28,155 bases of DNA, taken from an uncultured Ruminococcus sp. Its GTDB lineage: Bacteria > Bacillota > Clostridia > Oscillospirales > CAG-272. The position numbers were made by a program, and so were the translations under genes. Of this stretch, positions 1-7,911 are shown in pieces. The stretch covers positions 1-28,155 of the forward strand of contig CACZSC010000078.1 of assembly GCA_902783755.1 (NCBI GenBank), in the 5' to 3' direction. Position 1 is the stretch's first letter; every line of letters begins with the position of its first letter. The notes beneath the pieces were generated by a model. That model was not told the origin of the DNA and did no database searches. It saw only the letters and a program-made list of their open reading frames with translations.

Positions 1-21
1 AAGACATTTTTTCACATATGC

Positions 22-50
22 ATGATACCATATTTTGCGCCGTTTGTACA
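22..50 (-). promoter_or_regulatory. possible promoter reading out of the left edge
   Basis: On the minus strand there is a TATCAT -10 box (22-27) preceded by TGG, an extended -10 motif, and a weak TGTACA -35 box (45-50) with a 17-base spacer. It would drive a gene beyond the left edge. An AT-rich inverted repeat, ATATCT-CT-AGATAT, lies upstream at 71-84 and could be an operator. Apart from this, positions 1-103 show no gene. Confidence 0.3.
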
Positions 51-103
51 TACCTTTTTGTATATATAGTATATCTCTAGATATCGGTTTTCAGGCCCCG
101 GCT

Positions 104-135
104 TAAAAAAACGCCACCGTTCATCACGGTGGCGT
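104..135 (-). terminator. terminator of the fucosidase operon
   Basis: A perfect 10-bp stem (111-120 with 126-135, core CGCCACCGT) with a 5-base loop is followed on the minus strand by a run of seven T. It lies 10 bases after the stop codon of the glycosidase-like gene and is a textbook intrinsic terminator. Confidence 0.92.
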
Positions 136-145
136 GTATTCCGCG

Positions 146-1696
146 TTATCCAAGCACCACACATGTCCTGGGCGGGATCCTTAACCTGTATCTTTCTCCG
201 GTCCGGGCAAGTCCGGCTTCTCTGTCTTCCGAAAGGACGAGAACGATCCTTCTTTCCTTAGTGTCTCTTCCGCGAAGATCCAGTTCCGCTTCCACCTCAT
301 CGTCACGGAAATTCTGTATCACTTCCATGTCGTTTCCGTAAAGGTTCAGCCCCACCTTCGCAGGCGCCCGGAAAACAATCCCGAGGGGCTCAGTGAGCAG
401 ATCACGGAGCTTCTGTATCTCATCCGCGGGAAGCTCTGTCAGGTTCCAGTTGTCTTTCGGATCGAAACCGGCCTTCCCCGAATGATTCTTCGTGATATCT
501 ATAAGGCAGTCTCCGGTGATCCCGGTCATGCCCGCAAATCCCTTGGTCACGGCCACGGGCCTGCCTTTCTCCTGCATCCCCGCAACATATTCATTTATTC
601 CCGGGTATTCCGCAGCCTGTGTACCCAGTATCACTGCAGGCGCTGCCGGGTCGAGCTCGACAGCGGGATCTACCGGGATCCCGATCATACCGTAAAAGCT
701 TGCAAGACATCTCTCAGTCCCCGCGTCATGGTGCGGCTGCTTGGGAACGGACACACCGACTGTCTTCCTGGGACCCACCAGTTCCGCCAGTTTCATGAGG
801 GCCCGGCGCTCGGCACGCAGGGCCTCCGTATCCGCGATGCCCGGAATGAAATCATAGCCGGGCCTGTCAGGCTCTCCCTCCTGTACGTTCAGGTACTGAT
901 AGCTGTACAGCATGCTTTCCTTCGCATGCGCGAGCACCGTCTGCCTTGCCTGCTCGAGGTAAGTCTCCGGCCTCGCCGACAGCGGGTCGAACCAGCCGCC
1001 CCCGCATTTGCCTTTCCCGATCCTGTTCTGCCATTCCATCACGAAAAAAGCATGGGTCTGGGGCGTTCTCCCCCAGGCGGCAGCGTCAGGTTCACGGGTC
1101 TCTGTGCCGGCCCAGGTCATGTCGAACACTTCGGTCTGCCGGATGACGTCGTATCCGTTCTTGTGATAGTCATCGTACCACATCGGATACTTTATTATGA
1201 CCCTGCATCCGGGATTCGTCCGGCGGACTGTCTCAAGCACGTCTTTTTTTGCCACCTCGTGCATGATGTGGCTGTGGTAATCGTCGAAGTTCATCTCCCC
1301 CCTGGCCTTTTCGCACAGCTCGCATGTGCAGTCCGTAAAGAAGAAATCGTCAATCATGATGACGTCGAACACCGATGCCGTCCGGGCGAATATCTCCGTG
1401 ACTCTTTCCCGGGTCGCGGGGTCGGAGTAGCAGCAGGCGTCAGGCCAGTTGTTCGAATTGCGTGGAAGCTTGGTGGTGGTGATGCATCCGTTTACGGCGA
1501 ACCCGTTCCCGAGGAAGAAGTCCCTGACCTTCACGAGAAGCTCCCTGTCTATGAATATCCCGTCACGGTACGACTCGATCAATACCTTGCCAAGGCCGGA
1601 GTCCCGGCACCATCCGAGGGCCTTTTCAAGTCCCGCTTCGCTGCGGAGCTCGCTGTCAACCGTCGGCGCTTCAAAAAGAACGGAAAAAATATGCAT
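146..1696 (-). CDS. TIM-barrel glycoside-hydrolase-like protein, family not assigned
   Basis: 516 residues, no signal peptide or membrane segment, so cytoplasmic. I do not recognise a named family. The N-terminal two thirds read like a (beta/alpha)8 barrel of the GH42/beta-galactosidase-like type: a strand ending in an Asp pair (residues 116-117), followed by a Cys cluster at about 123, 125 and 128, then repeated strand-helix units rich in Trp and Tyr. The last ~60 residues look like a beta-sandwich that often caps such enzymes. The start at 1696 is chosen because GAGAGG lies 6-7 bases upstream; an in-frame ATG at 1738 would overlap the preceding gene and lacks a good site. It follows the GH95 fucosidase gene by 16 bases, clearly co-transcribed, so a role in breaking down the same imported glycan is likely. 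The exact substrate is unknown; it could also be a binding or inactive barrel. Confidence 0.7.
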   Translation of the reverse strand: MHIFSVLFEAPTVDSELRSEAGLEKALGWCRDSGLGKVLIESYRDGIFIDRELLVKVRDFFLGNGFAVNGCITTTKLPRNSNNWPDACCYSDPATRERVTEIFARTASVFDVIMIDDFFFTDCTCELCEKARGEMNFDDYHSHIMHEVAKKDVLETVRRTNPGCRVIIKYPMWYDDYHKNGYDVIRQTEVFDMTWAGTETREPDAAAWGRTPQTHAFFVMEWQNRIGKGKCGGGWFDPLSARPETYLEQARQTVLAHAKESMLYSYQYLNVQEGEPDRPGYDFIPGIADTEALRAERRALMKLAELVGPRKTVGVSVPKQPHHDAGTERCLASFYGMIGIPVDPAVELDPAAPAVILGTQAAEYPGINEYVAGMQEKGRPVAVTKGFAGMTGITGDCLIDITKNHSGKAGFDPKDNWNLTELPADEIQKLRDLLTEPLGIVFRAPAKVGLNLYGNDMEVIQNFRDDEVEAELDLRGRDTKERRIVLVLSEDREAGLARTGERYRLRIPPRTCVVLG

Positions 1697-1712
1697 GCTT
1701 ACCTCTCTTATT

Positions 1713-4352
1713 TCATGATTCCGGCAGCATCCTCGCAAGCTGCCGCTCTATCTCGTCGTGATTCTCTTCATCGCACACCGCATTCAGCTGTTCCACCATA
1801 TACCTGTGCCTCTGGCGGTCAATCGCGGTGGAGTGGTTGAGAGTGACCACGGCTCCGTCAGCGGTCGCGTCCTCAGCATCCGCACGGGTGATCTTGTATG
1901 TCACGGTCTCATGCCGGCTGAAATCAAAACCAGTGTCTCTGAAGGAGCCGCCCGTCACGTCTGATGCAACGGGTTCATAGGCCGGTGAACTGTCGGCGGC
2001 GCGCCATACTGCGACCGGTCCGTCAAAGTCCCATCTAAGTGTCAGGTCCCCGTCCGCCCTGAGTCCGCAGGGCGCGGGCTTCTTATGATGGGCCGGTATT
2101 CCAGAAATCACATATGTCCGGCCGGTCTCGGTCGGGAATTCTATGAGGTTCCTTCCTTCAGACGTGTGTCCGAACGGGATCGCCGCATCCGATATCCCCG
2201 CAAGACGTATCCGGCAGACATTGCCCGCAAGAGACTTCACGGTGATTTTCCTCGCGCATCCGTTCTCCCACTCCGCACCGATTTCGAATCCCCCCCTGGC
2301 CACAAGGCCAGTGTAGGATCCGCTGCTCCATGCATCGGGGATGCAGGGGATGGGCGCGATATATCCCTCGTGGCTCTGGAGCAGCATCTCCGCCACTCCC
2401 GCTGCGCCTCCCAGGTTCCCGTCGATCTGGAACGGCGGGTGAGTATCCCAGAGATTGGGAAGTGTCCTTATGCCGAGCAGATTGCCGTAAAGCCTGTATG
2501 CCCTGTTGCCGTCGCCGGTCCTTGCCCAGGCGTTCAGCCTGTGAGCCAGCGCCCAGCCGGTTGATCTGTCCGAGCGGTAGTCGAGAGTATTCTTTGCCGC
2601 ATCCAGCCACGCAGGTGTCTTCCTTGAGATCAGAGTGCCCGGATACAGTCCGACGAGCTGGGAGATGTGCCTGTGCTGGAACTCTCCTACCCCGCCGTAA
2701 AACTTCTCTTCCCTGTATTCCTTTATCTGTCCGCTCCAGCCCACCTGTACCGGATCGTACCGGTCTATCTGCTCCTTCAGCTCCCTGACGACGGGAAGGT
2801 CCTCTTCCGGGATGTTCTCCTCACCCAGGAGCTTTACGCATTCGAGCAGGTCCCTTCCGTTCTCGTATATCATCTGCTGGTCGAAGGCGCAGCCCACCGT
2901 GTGGTAGTACTGGACATGGTTCGACCAGTTGTTTGCGATTATCTGTTCCGGGGAGGCGGAGAACACTGACAGATACAGCCCGTCGTAGTCTCTCACCACC
3001 TTGAGAAGATGCTTCGCCATGGCAAGCAGCGCCGGATAGGCCACTTCCTTCAGCCTCTCCCTTGATCCCGAGAACGCGTAGGCCTCCCAGAAGAGCTTTG
3101 AGGTCAGTCCCCCGGTCCCGGGTCCGGAATGCACCCCGGGTCCGCTTATGGTATAGGCGTAGTTGCCCGTGCCTATGGTCCAGCCGCAGCCGCCGGGTTC
3201 TTCGGTATACTTCTCCGGCACCGTGTTCCTGACGTATTCCCTGGCGTACTCCTCGGCCGCAGGCCTGAAGGCCTCGTAGAATTCCCGGTAGGCGTCAAAG
3301 GTCTCCGCCAGATTCGTGACAAAGGCGGGCCAGTAGTTCATCTGCACGTTTATATTGTGCCAGTACCCGCTGCCCCAGGGCGAGCGGTCGTGGCAGTTCC
3401 ATACCCCCTGCAGGTTCGCCGGCAGCGCACCGGGCCGCGATGAGGATATGAGGAGATAACGTCCGAACTGGAAATACAGCACCTCGAGATACCTGCTCTT
3501 CTTTCCTTCGCCGTAATCGCTGAGGAGCTCGTCAGTCATCTTTTCGGGAACTTCTGTCTCCCCGAGTTCCAGGCGGACCCGGCCGAACAGTTCCGAATAG
3601 TCTTTTATGTGCCGTTTCTTCAGTTCCCCGTAGGTCTTTCCGCAGGCGGATCCGAGCAACGCCGAGACCTTTTCATGCGGGTCGAAGTCCCTGAGCTTTT
3701 TCGTGGCGTCCCTTTCAAGGAACACCTCCGGCCGCAGTTCATAATTTGTCCCGCAGCAGAAAACGAACCATGTATCCCGGGATCCGTCGATCTTAAGCTC
3801 TCCTCCCGATGCGCTCACGTCGCCATCGGAAAACACCCTGAGACAGCCTTCGAATCTGATCCGGTAAGCCTCCATGGTGCCCTTCATGACAACGGTGTTT
3901 CCCTCGGCCCGCACCTCGCCCCTCTTTTTCCTGTGCTCCTCTTCCGTGAGAAACGGTATCTTGAGCGATATATCCAGAGACACGGGAGCAGAGCTTGTAA
4001 TCCGCCCGGCAATAGCCCTGTCCGGGTAGGACGCGAAATACTCCCGCTCCACATGCACGCCGCCGTCGTCATAACGCACATACGCCAGCGCGCGGTCAAG
4101 GTCGAGACCCCGTTCGTAGTTCGAGACATCCCGGCCGGAATCCGGGAAACCTATGATTATGTCGGCGAAGCTCGTAAGGCCGCCGAGCCAGTCCGGATTC
4201 TCCAGGGAGTTTTCCGTAACCTGTATCCTTTCGTATTCCACACCGCCGAAAACATTCCCGCCGATATGGGAACAGCCTATGGGCATTGAATACCGTTCCC
4301 ATCCCTCTTCGCTGTCAGGCGCGGGCCTTCCGTACCTCATTCTGAGCTCCAT
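1713..4352 (-). CDS. alpha-L-fucosidase, glycoside hydrolase family 95
   Basis: 879 residues. GH95 enzymes are inverting hydrolases that remove terminal fucose (mostly alpha-1,2; some members are alpha-L-galactosidases). The order of parts fits: N-terminal beta-sandwich with the PIGCSHIGGNVFGG motif (24-37), an (alpha/alpha)6 barrel from about 280 to 660, then a C-terminal beta domain. Likely catalytic residues by analogy with Bifidobacterium AfcA are Asn333 and Asn335 (NINVQMNYW), the general acid Glu469 (ASPEQ) and Asp644 (FQIDGN). There is no signal peptide, so it acts on imported oligosaccharides. The last ~120 residues exceed the usual core: a fibronectin-III-like stretch (about 770-825) and a charged helical tail. 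The ATG at 4352 has GGAGG 6 bases upstream. It is the first gene of a two-gene operon with the TIM-barrel protein. Confidence 0.93.
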   Translation of the reverse strand: MELRMRYGRPAPDSEEGWERYSMPIGCSHIGGNVFGGVEYERIQVTENSLENPDWLGGLTSFADIIIGFPDSGRDVSNYERGLDLDRALAYVRYDDGGVHVEREYFASYPDRAIAGRITSSAPVSLDISLKIPFLTEEEHRKKRGEVRAEGNTVVMKGTMEAYRIRFEGCLRVFSDGDVSASGGELKIDGSRDTWFVFCCGTNYELRPEVFLERDATKKLRDFDPHEKVSALLGSACGKTYGELKKRHIKDYSELFGRVRLELGETEVPEKMTDELLSDYGEGKKSRYLEVLYFQFGRYLLISSSRPGALPANLQGVWNCHDRSPWGSGYWHNINVQMNYWPAFVTNLAETFDAYREFYEAFRPAAEEYAREYVRNTVPEKYTEEPGGCGWTIGTGNYAYTISGPGVHSGPGTGGLTSKLFWEAYAFSGSRERLKEVAYPALLAMAKHLLKVVRDYDGLYLSVFSASPEQIIANNWSNHVQYYHTVGCAFDQQMIYENGRDLLECVKLLGEENIPEEDLPVVRELKEQIDRYDPVQVGWSGQIKEYREEKFYGGVGEFQHRHISQLVGLYPGTLISRKTPAWLDAAKNTLDYRSDRSTGWALAHRLNAWARTGDGNRAYRLYGNLLGIRTLPNLWDTHPPFQIDGNLGGAAGVAEMLLQSHEGYIAPIPCIPDAWSSGSYTGLVARGGFEIGAEWENGCARKITVKSLAGNVCRIRLAGISDAAIPFGHTSEGRNLIEFPTETGRTYVISGIPAHHKKPAPCGLRADGDLTLRWDFDGPVAVWRAADSSPAYEPVASDVTGGSFRDTGFDFSRHETVTYKITRADAEDATADGAVVTLNHSTAIDRQRHRYMVEQLNAVCDEENHDEIERQLARMLPES

Positions 4353-4412
4353 GATGATCCTCCGTTCCCGGTCTGCCGCCTGTTACTGCGGCCCGACTCT
4401 TTTCTCATGACA

Positions 4413-4441
4413 ATTCTATCAAAAACAGACGTTTTTGGCAA
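4413..4441 (-). promoter_or_regulatory. promoter of the GH95 operon
   Basis: Minus-strand TTGCCA (-35, 4436-4441) and TAGAAT (-10, 4413-4418) with an exact 17-base spacer. It lies 61 bases upstream of the GH95 start. Its -35 box is only 9 bases from the -35 box of the divergent malQ promoter. Confidence 0.75.
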
Positions 4442-4450
4442 CCGAAATAT

Positions 4451-4479
4451 TTGCTTTTTGAGCCCGGGTGGGATATAAT
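4451..4479 (+). promoter_or_regulatory. promoter of malQ
   Basis: TTGCTT (-35, 4451-4456) and a perfect TATAAT (-10, 4474-4479) with a 17-base spacer, 32 bases before the malQ start codon. It is back to back with the GH95 promoter. Confidence 0.8.
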
Positions 4480-4511
4480 GGAGGCAGAAAAAACAATTCG
4501 CGAGGTGGCTC

Positions 4512-5936
4512 ATGTATAAAAGACAAAGCGGCGTATTGCTTCCCGTGTTCTCCCTGCCCGGGCCCTACGGCTGCGGATGCTTCGGCGAATCCGCTTTCCA
4601 CTGGATCGACAGGATAAAGGAAGCGGGGTTCTCAATCTGGCAGGTACTACCCTTCGGCATGACGGACGACAACAACTCTCCCTACATGTCCTACTCCTCA
4701 TTCGGAGGAAATCCGTTTTTCATCGATCCCGATGCCCTTTATGACCAGGGCCTGGTCACGCTTGAAGAGCTCAGGTCACAGATGGTGGACTATCCATACC
4801 TGTGCAGATACGGCATCCTGAACGACAGCAGGATCGGCTTCTTGAAAAAGGCTGCATCCAGGGTAAAGGACCACGCCCCCATCAGAAAGTTCATGAAGGA
4901 GAATCCTTTCATCGACGGGACCTGCAGATTTCTCGCGCTGAAGGAAAAGAACAGCGGAAAGAAATGGAACGAATGGGACGATACGGAGCCTGACCGTGAA
5001 GAATACTTCGCTTGGCAGTTCATCCAGTATGAGTTCCACAGGGAATGGGCCCTGGTCCATGACTACGCAAGAAGAAAAGGGATCACCGTGATCGGAGATC
5101 TCCCGTTCTATGTTTCGCCGGACAGCTTCGATGTATGGTCCTCACCCGATCAGTTCCAGCTGGACGAGAAGCACGATCCCACCGATGTGGCAGGAGTTCC
5201 GCCGGATTATTTCGCAAAGGACGGTCAGCTTTGGGGCAACCCTCTCTACAACTGGGAAAAGATGGAAAAGAACGGCTTTGCCTGGTGGAAAAAGAGACTC
5301 GGATACATGCTCTCTCTCTTCGACGGGATACGCATCGACCACTTCAGAGCGGTCAGCGCCTACTGGAAGGTACCGGCCGGCGAAAAAACCGCAAAGAACG
5401 GTCATTGGGCTCCCGGACCCGGCAGAAAGCTCATTGACGCGTTCCGCGAATTCGAGGGCGAAAAGCTGATACTGGCGGAAGACCTGGGCATCATCGACGA
5501 CGGCACCAGGGAGATCCTGAAATACAGCGGATACCCCGGAATGGCAGTCATCCAGTTCGGTTTCGGTGACAAGCCCGACTCACCTCATCTTCCCCATAAC
5601 TACCGTGAGAACCTGATCGCCTATACAGGCACCCACGACAACGACACGTTCACCGGATTCTTCTGGCACAGCGACGATGAGATGCGCAGGACCGTACTCG
5701 ACTATCTCGGCGATCCGAAAGATCCCGCCAGAGGCGCGGTACGCACACTGATGATGAGCCCCGCCAGGATAGTCGTGTTCCCTCTCCAGGACCTGCTGGG
5801 ATTCGGTTCAGACACCAGGATAAACACCCCGGGCACAGCCGACGGAAACTGGCAGTACAGAGTTACTAGGGACCAGATGGACTCCCTCGACACCAAAGGC
5901 CTGGCCCACATGAACCACATCTATGCGAGAGACTAG
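4512..5936 (+). CDS. malQ: 4-alpha-glucanotransferase (amylomaltase), GH77
   Basis: 474 residues, close to the compact bacterial GH77 length of about 500. It moves alpha-1,4-glucan segments between maltooligosaccharides in the cytoplasm, feeding maltodextrin and glycogen use. The GH77 motifs are present in order: an N-terminal LLPVFSLPGPYGCGCFG segment (9-24), the nucleophile Asp276 in DGIRIDHFRA, the acid/base Glu323 in LAEDLG, and Asp376 in TGTHDNDT. The 47 and 53 residue spacings match characterised enzymes. GAGGTGG lies just upstream of the ATG. It stands alone, with its own promoter and terminator and no glycogen or maltose genes beside it; the divergent fucosidase operon suggests shared carbohydrate regulation, which is inference. 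Confidence 0.96.
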   Translation: MYKRQSGVLLPVFSLPGPYGCGCFGESAFHWIDRIKEAGFSIWQVLPFGMTDDNNSPYMSYSSFGGNPFFIDPDALYDQGLVTLEELRSQMVDYPYLCRYGILNDSRIGFLKKAASRVKDHAPIRKFMKENPFIDGTCRFLALKEKNSGKKWNEWDDTEPDREEYFAWQFIQYEFHREWALVHDYARRKGITVIGDLPFYVSPDSFDVWSSPDQFQLDEKHDPTDVAGVPPDYFAKDGQLWGNPLYNWEKMEKNGFAWWKKRLGYMLSLFDGIRIDHFRAVSAYWKVPAGEKTAKNGHWAPGPGRKLIDAFREFEGEKLILAEDLGIIDDGTREILKYSGYPGMAVIQFGFGDKPDSPHLPHNYRENLIAYTGTHDNDTFTGFFWHSDDEMRRTVLDYLGDPKDPARGAVRTLMMSPARIVVFPLQDLLGFGSDTRINTPGTADGNWQYRVTRDQMDSLDTKGLAHMNHIYARD

Positions 5937-5954
5937 AAAGCAGATTAATTTCCC

Positions 5955-5986
5955 ACAGGCGCGGCAGATGCCGTGCCTGTTTTCTT
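5955..5986 (+). terminator. malQ terminator
   Basis: Stem-loop pairing ACAGGC with GCCTGT and CGGCA with TGCCG around a two-base apex, followed by TTTTCTT, 18 bases after the malQ stop. Confidence 0.85.
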
Positions 5987-5992
5987 ATGCGT

Positions 5993-6033
5993 AAAACAAA
6001 AAACACAGCCCCGGCTGAAAAACCGGAACTGTG
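5993..6033 (-). terminator. terminator of tRNA-Gly
   Basis: On the minus strand CACAG/CTGTG and CCGG/CCGG pair to form a stem (6004-6033), followed by TTTTTTGTTTT. It lies 10 bases downstream of the tRNA 3' end and faces the malQ terminator. Confidence 0.8.
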
Positions 6034-6043
6034 CGTCATCAGA

Positions 6044-6114
6044 AGCGGATGGCGAGAATCGAACTCGTAACTCAAGCTTGGGAAGCTGGCGTTTTACCAC
6101 TAAACTACACCCGC
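6044..6114 (-). tRNA. tRNA-Gly, anticodon CCC
   Basis: 71-base cloverleaf: acceptor stem GCGGGTG/CATCCGC (one G-U pair), D stem GTTT/AAAC, anticodon loop TTCCCAA giving CCC (6080-6082), T loop TTCGATT. The anticodon stem has one C-U mismatch (positions 28-42) and the T stem an A-C pair at its base. CCA is not encoded. It has its own consensus promoter and terminator. Confidence 0.93.
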
Positions 6115-6131
6115 CCGTCTGATTCGTGCAT

Positions 6132-6160
6132 ATTATAGCTGTCCTGGCGGAAATTGTCAA
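6132..6160 (-). promoter_or_regulatory. consensus promoter of tRNA-Gly
   Basis: Perfect TTGACA (6155-6160), 17-base spacer and perfect TATAAT (6132-6137) on the minus strand, placing the start of transcription about 10 bases before the tRNA 5' end. Confidence 0.93.
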
Positions 6161-6221
6161 CATCACGACGGGCCTGAAGCGAAAAACTCTTTTAAAAAAG
6201 CCCGGATCGTATTTATAAACC

Positions 6222-6845
6222 TCATTTAATATTTTTCAGATCCTCGATATACTGTCTGACATCGAACTCATCAAGAGACGAATCCTTCCTCAGATACAGC
6301 GGATGGTGGGGATGCCCATTTTTCGCGGATCTGTTTCCGCAGGTCCACCATCTTGCGCCGAAACCGCATCCAATGTCCACCATGTCCTCGACGCATCTGA
6401 GAAGGTAGTCCCTCTTTTCGATGATAGTTCCCCAGGCCGCCCATATGTCAGGCTTCTCCGACAGCGAAAGCACGTATCTGAAAGCTTTCATGTTCTCGTC
6501 ATGGAGCCGCGGGTTGAACTCCTTCTCCATCTTGTCCGGATCCGTAGCCCGCTGGGCATAGACGTTGAACATTATGAAACTGTCAAATCCGTTGCGTAGT
6601 GCGATCCTCTCCACGGATTTCAGTGTGTTGTCGAGATCGTCCGGAGCCGCGGTGGAAGGGTTTATCCCTATCGTGATCAGTGGCTTGTTCCCTCTGGTTC
6701 CCAGTACATACCGGTATTCAGAGTACCTGTCCGGGACATAGATCCACCTGGATCTGTCATATCCTGTCAGATCCGTGGGCCTGAGCGCCTCCTCAAAAGT
6801 GAGAAGGCTGATCTTTGAAGTGTCGGATGACGGCACGTGAGCCAT
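6222..6845 (-). CDS. DUF1643 domain protein
   Basis: 207 residues, soluble, no signal peptide. It matches the DUF1643 pattern: a central GINPSTAAPDDLDNT segment, then FIMFNVYAQRATDP, then an AAWG motif and a C-terminal region with WWTCGN and GHPHHPLYL. The family is widespread and often sits near mobile or defence genes, but its biochemical role is unknown to me. The start at 6845 is chosen because AGGAGGG lies 6 bases upstream (6852-6858); longer in-frame starts run into the promoter of the divergent gene. No clear promoter was seen for it, and no strong terminator separates it from the downstream tRNA-Gly promoter. Confidence 0.8.
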   Translation of the reverse strand: MAHVPSSDTSKISLLTFEEALRPTDLTGYDRSRWIYVPDRYSEYRYVLGTRGNKPLITIGINPSTAAPDDLDNTLKSVERIALRNGFDSFIMFNVYAQRATDPDKMEKEFNPRLHDENMKAFRYVLSLSEKPDIWAAWGTIIEKRDYLLRCVEDMVDIGCGFGARWWTCGNRSAKNGHPHHPLYLRKDSSLDEFDVRQYIEDLKNIK

Positions 6846-6911
6846 ATAGGTCCCTCCTATGATTGTTATGGGCATTCCGGGCGGAAACACGGACAAATGG
6901 GCAAAACGCCG

Positions 6912-6940
6912 TTGAAAAAAGAGCGGGAATATGGTAGAAT
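6912..6940 (+). promoter_or_regulatory. promoter of the E2-like acyltransferase gene
   Basis: TTGAAA (6912-6917), 17-base spacer and TAGAAT (6935-6940), 57 bases before the ATG at 6998. Confidence 0.75.
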
Positions 6941-6997
6941 TCTCCTGTGATTTCCCGATGCCCCGCATATTTCGATTCTATATACGGAGATGATTGT

Positions 6998-7852
6998 ATG
7001 AGCAAGAAAAACAAGGTCGCGCGCAAGCTGAAGAGCCTCGACTCCATGACCGAGATAGTCCCGTTCATAATGGTGAACCGTTCCGGAGCCCAGATCTTCT
7101 TCAGGGACACCCTCGAGATAGAGAAAGTCGAGAAGTTCATCAGGGAGAAACAGCAGCAGGGGATGGTGAATCTCAGCGTGCTGCATGTGCTCATCGCGGC
7201 ATATGTCCATACGGTCGCCCAGCGTCCCGCCATAAACAGGTTCATCCAGGGTCAGCGCATCTGGACCAGAAACAACATTGAGATATCCCTTACGATCAAG
7301 CAGGAGATGCTGCTGAACTCCCCCGATACGGTCATAAAGCTCACACTTCCGAAGACCGCTACGCTGACAGACGTATACAATGCTCTCAACGCGGAAGTCC
7401 TCAACTACAGAGCCAATCCGGGCAACGATGTTGACGACACAGCAAAGGCGTTCACCCGGCTGCCGGGAGTCATCCTGAAGTTCGCGGTACACTTCGTAAA
7501 GACGCTCGACTATCTGGGGCTGGTGCCGAAGTCACTTAAGAAGATCAGCCCGTTCCACAGCTCGATATATGTCACTGCGATCGGTTCTCTCGGGATCCAG
7601 ACCGTGTACCACCATCTGTACGATTTCGGCTGCTGCCCCGTGTTCATGGCCTTCGGCACAAGACACAACGTCTATATACCGGACAGCGACGGGAATATAA
7701 AAAAGAAGAAATGCATCGACATCTCCTTCACTCTGGACGAGCGGATCTGCGACGGATACTACTATGCCGACGCTTTCAAGTACATGAAACGCCTGCTCAG
7801 GAATCCCAGCCGTCTGGACGAGATCCCTGAAGTTGTCGAAGACGTGAAGTGA
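6998..7852 (+). CDS. E2/CAT-fold acyltransferase-like protein with altered active-site motif
   Basis: 284 residues. It resembles the catalytic domain of 2-oxoacid dehydrogenase E2 acyltransferases and chloramphenicol acetyltransferase, but has no lipoyl or peripheral-subunit-binding domain and no E1 or E3 genes nearby. The C-terminal motif that should read HxxxDG reads E-R-I-C-D-G (Glu248 to Gly253), so the catalytic His is replaced by Glu while Asp252-Gly253 are kept. I recall similar short clostridial proteins carrying this ERICDG form, so it may be a family with another acyl-transfer chemistry or a non-catalytic role. The N-terminus is basic and there is no signal peptide. The start at 6998 has GGAG 8 bases upstream. 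It is a single-gene unit with its own promoter and terminator. A true E2 role is unlikely. Confidence 0.75.
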   Translation: MSKKNKVARKLKSLDSMTEIVPFIMVNRSGAQIFFRDTLEIEKVEKFIREKQQQGMVNLSVLHVLIAAYVHTVAQRPAINRFIQGQRIWTRNNIEISLTIKQEMLLNSPDTVIKLTLPKTATLTDVYNALNAEVLNYRANPGNDVDDTAKAFTRLPGVILKFAVHFVKTLDYLGLVPKSLKKISPFHSSIYVTAIGSLGIQTVYHHLYDFGCCPVFMAFGTRHNVYIPDSDGNIKKKKCIDISFTLDERICDGYYYADAFKYMKRLLRNPSRLDEIPEVVEDVK

Positions 7853-7872
7853 TCCCGGACTGCATATATATC

Positions 7873-7907
7873 ATAGCACAAATGCGCAAGCAGTTGTGCT
7901 ATTTTTT
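7873..7907 (+). terminator. terminator of the E2-like gene
   Basis: ATAGCACAA (7873-7881) pairs with TTGTGCTAT (7894-7902), followed by TTTTT. It is 20 bases after the stop codon. Confidence 0.88.
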
Positions 7908-7911
7908 GGAA

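Noticed and set aside
482..1840. A 452-codon open frame on the plus strand opposite the glycosidase-like gene
   Set aside because: It is antisense to a gene with a good start, binding site and terminator, has no recognisable domain, and its composition is that of a mirrored coding frame.
6222..6845. DUF1643 gene as part of a defence island
   Set aside because: The neighbours are tRNA and housekeeping genes; no nuclease, methylase, toxin or integrase is present to support a defence role.
6866..7492. A 208-codon minus-strand frame opposite the E2-like gene
   Set aside because: It overlaps a promoter and two well-supported genes and has no motif of its own.
6998..7852. Chloramphenicol acetyltransferase (resistance gene)
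   Set aside because: The fold is related but the catalytic His is absent and the sequence is closer to E2-type domains; there is no mobile element nearby.
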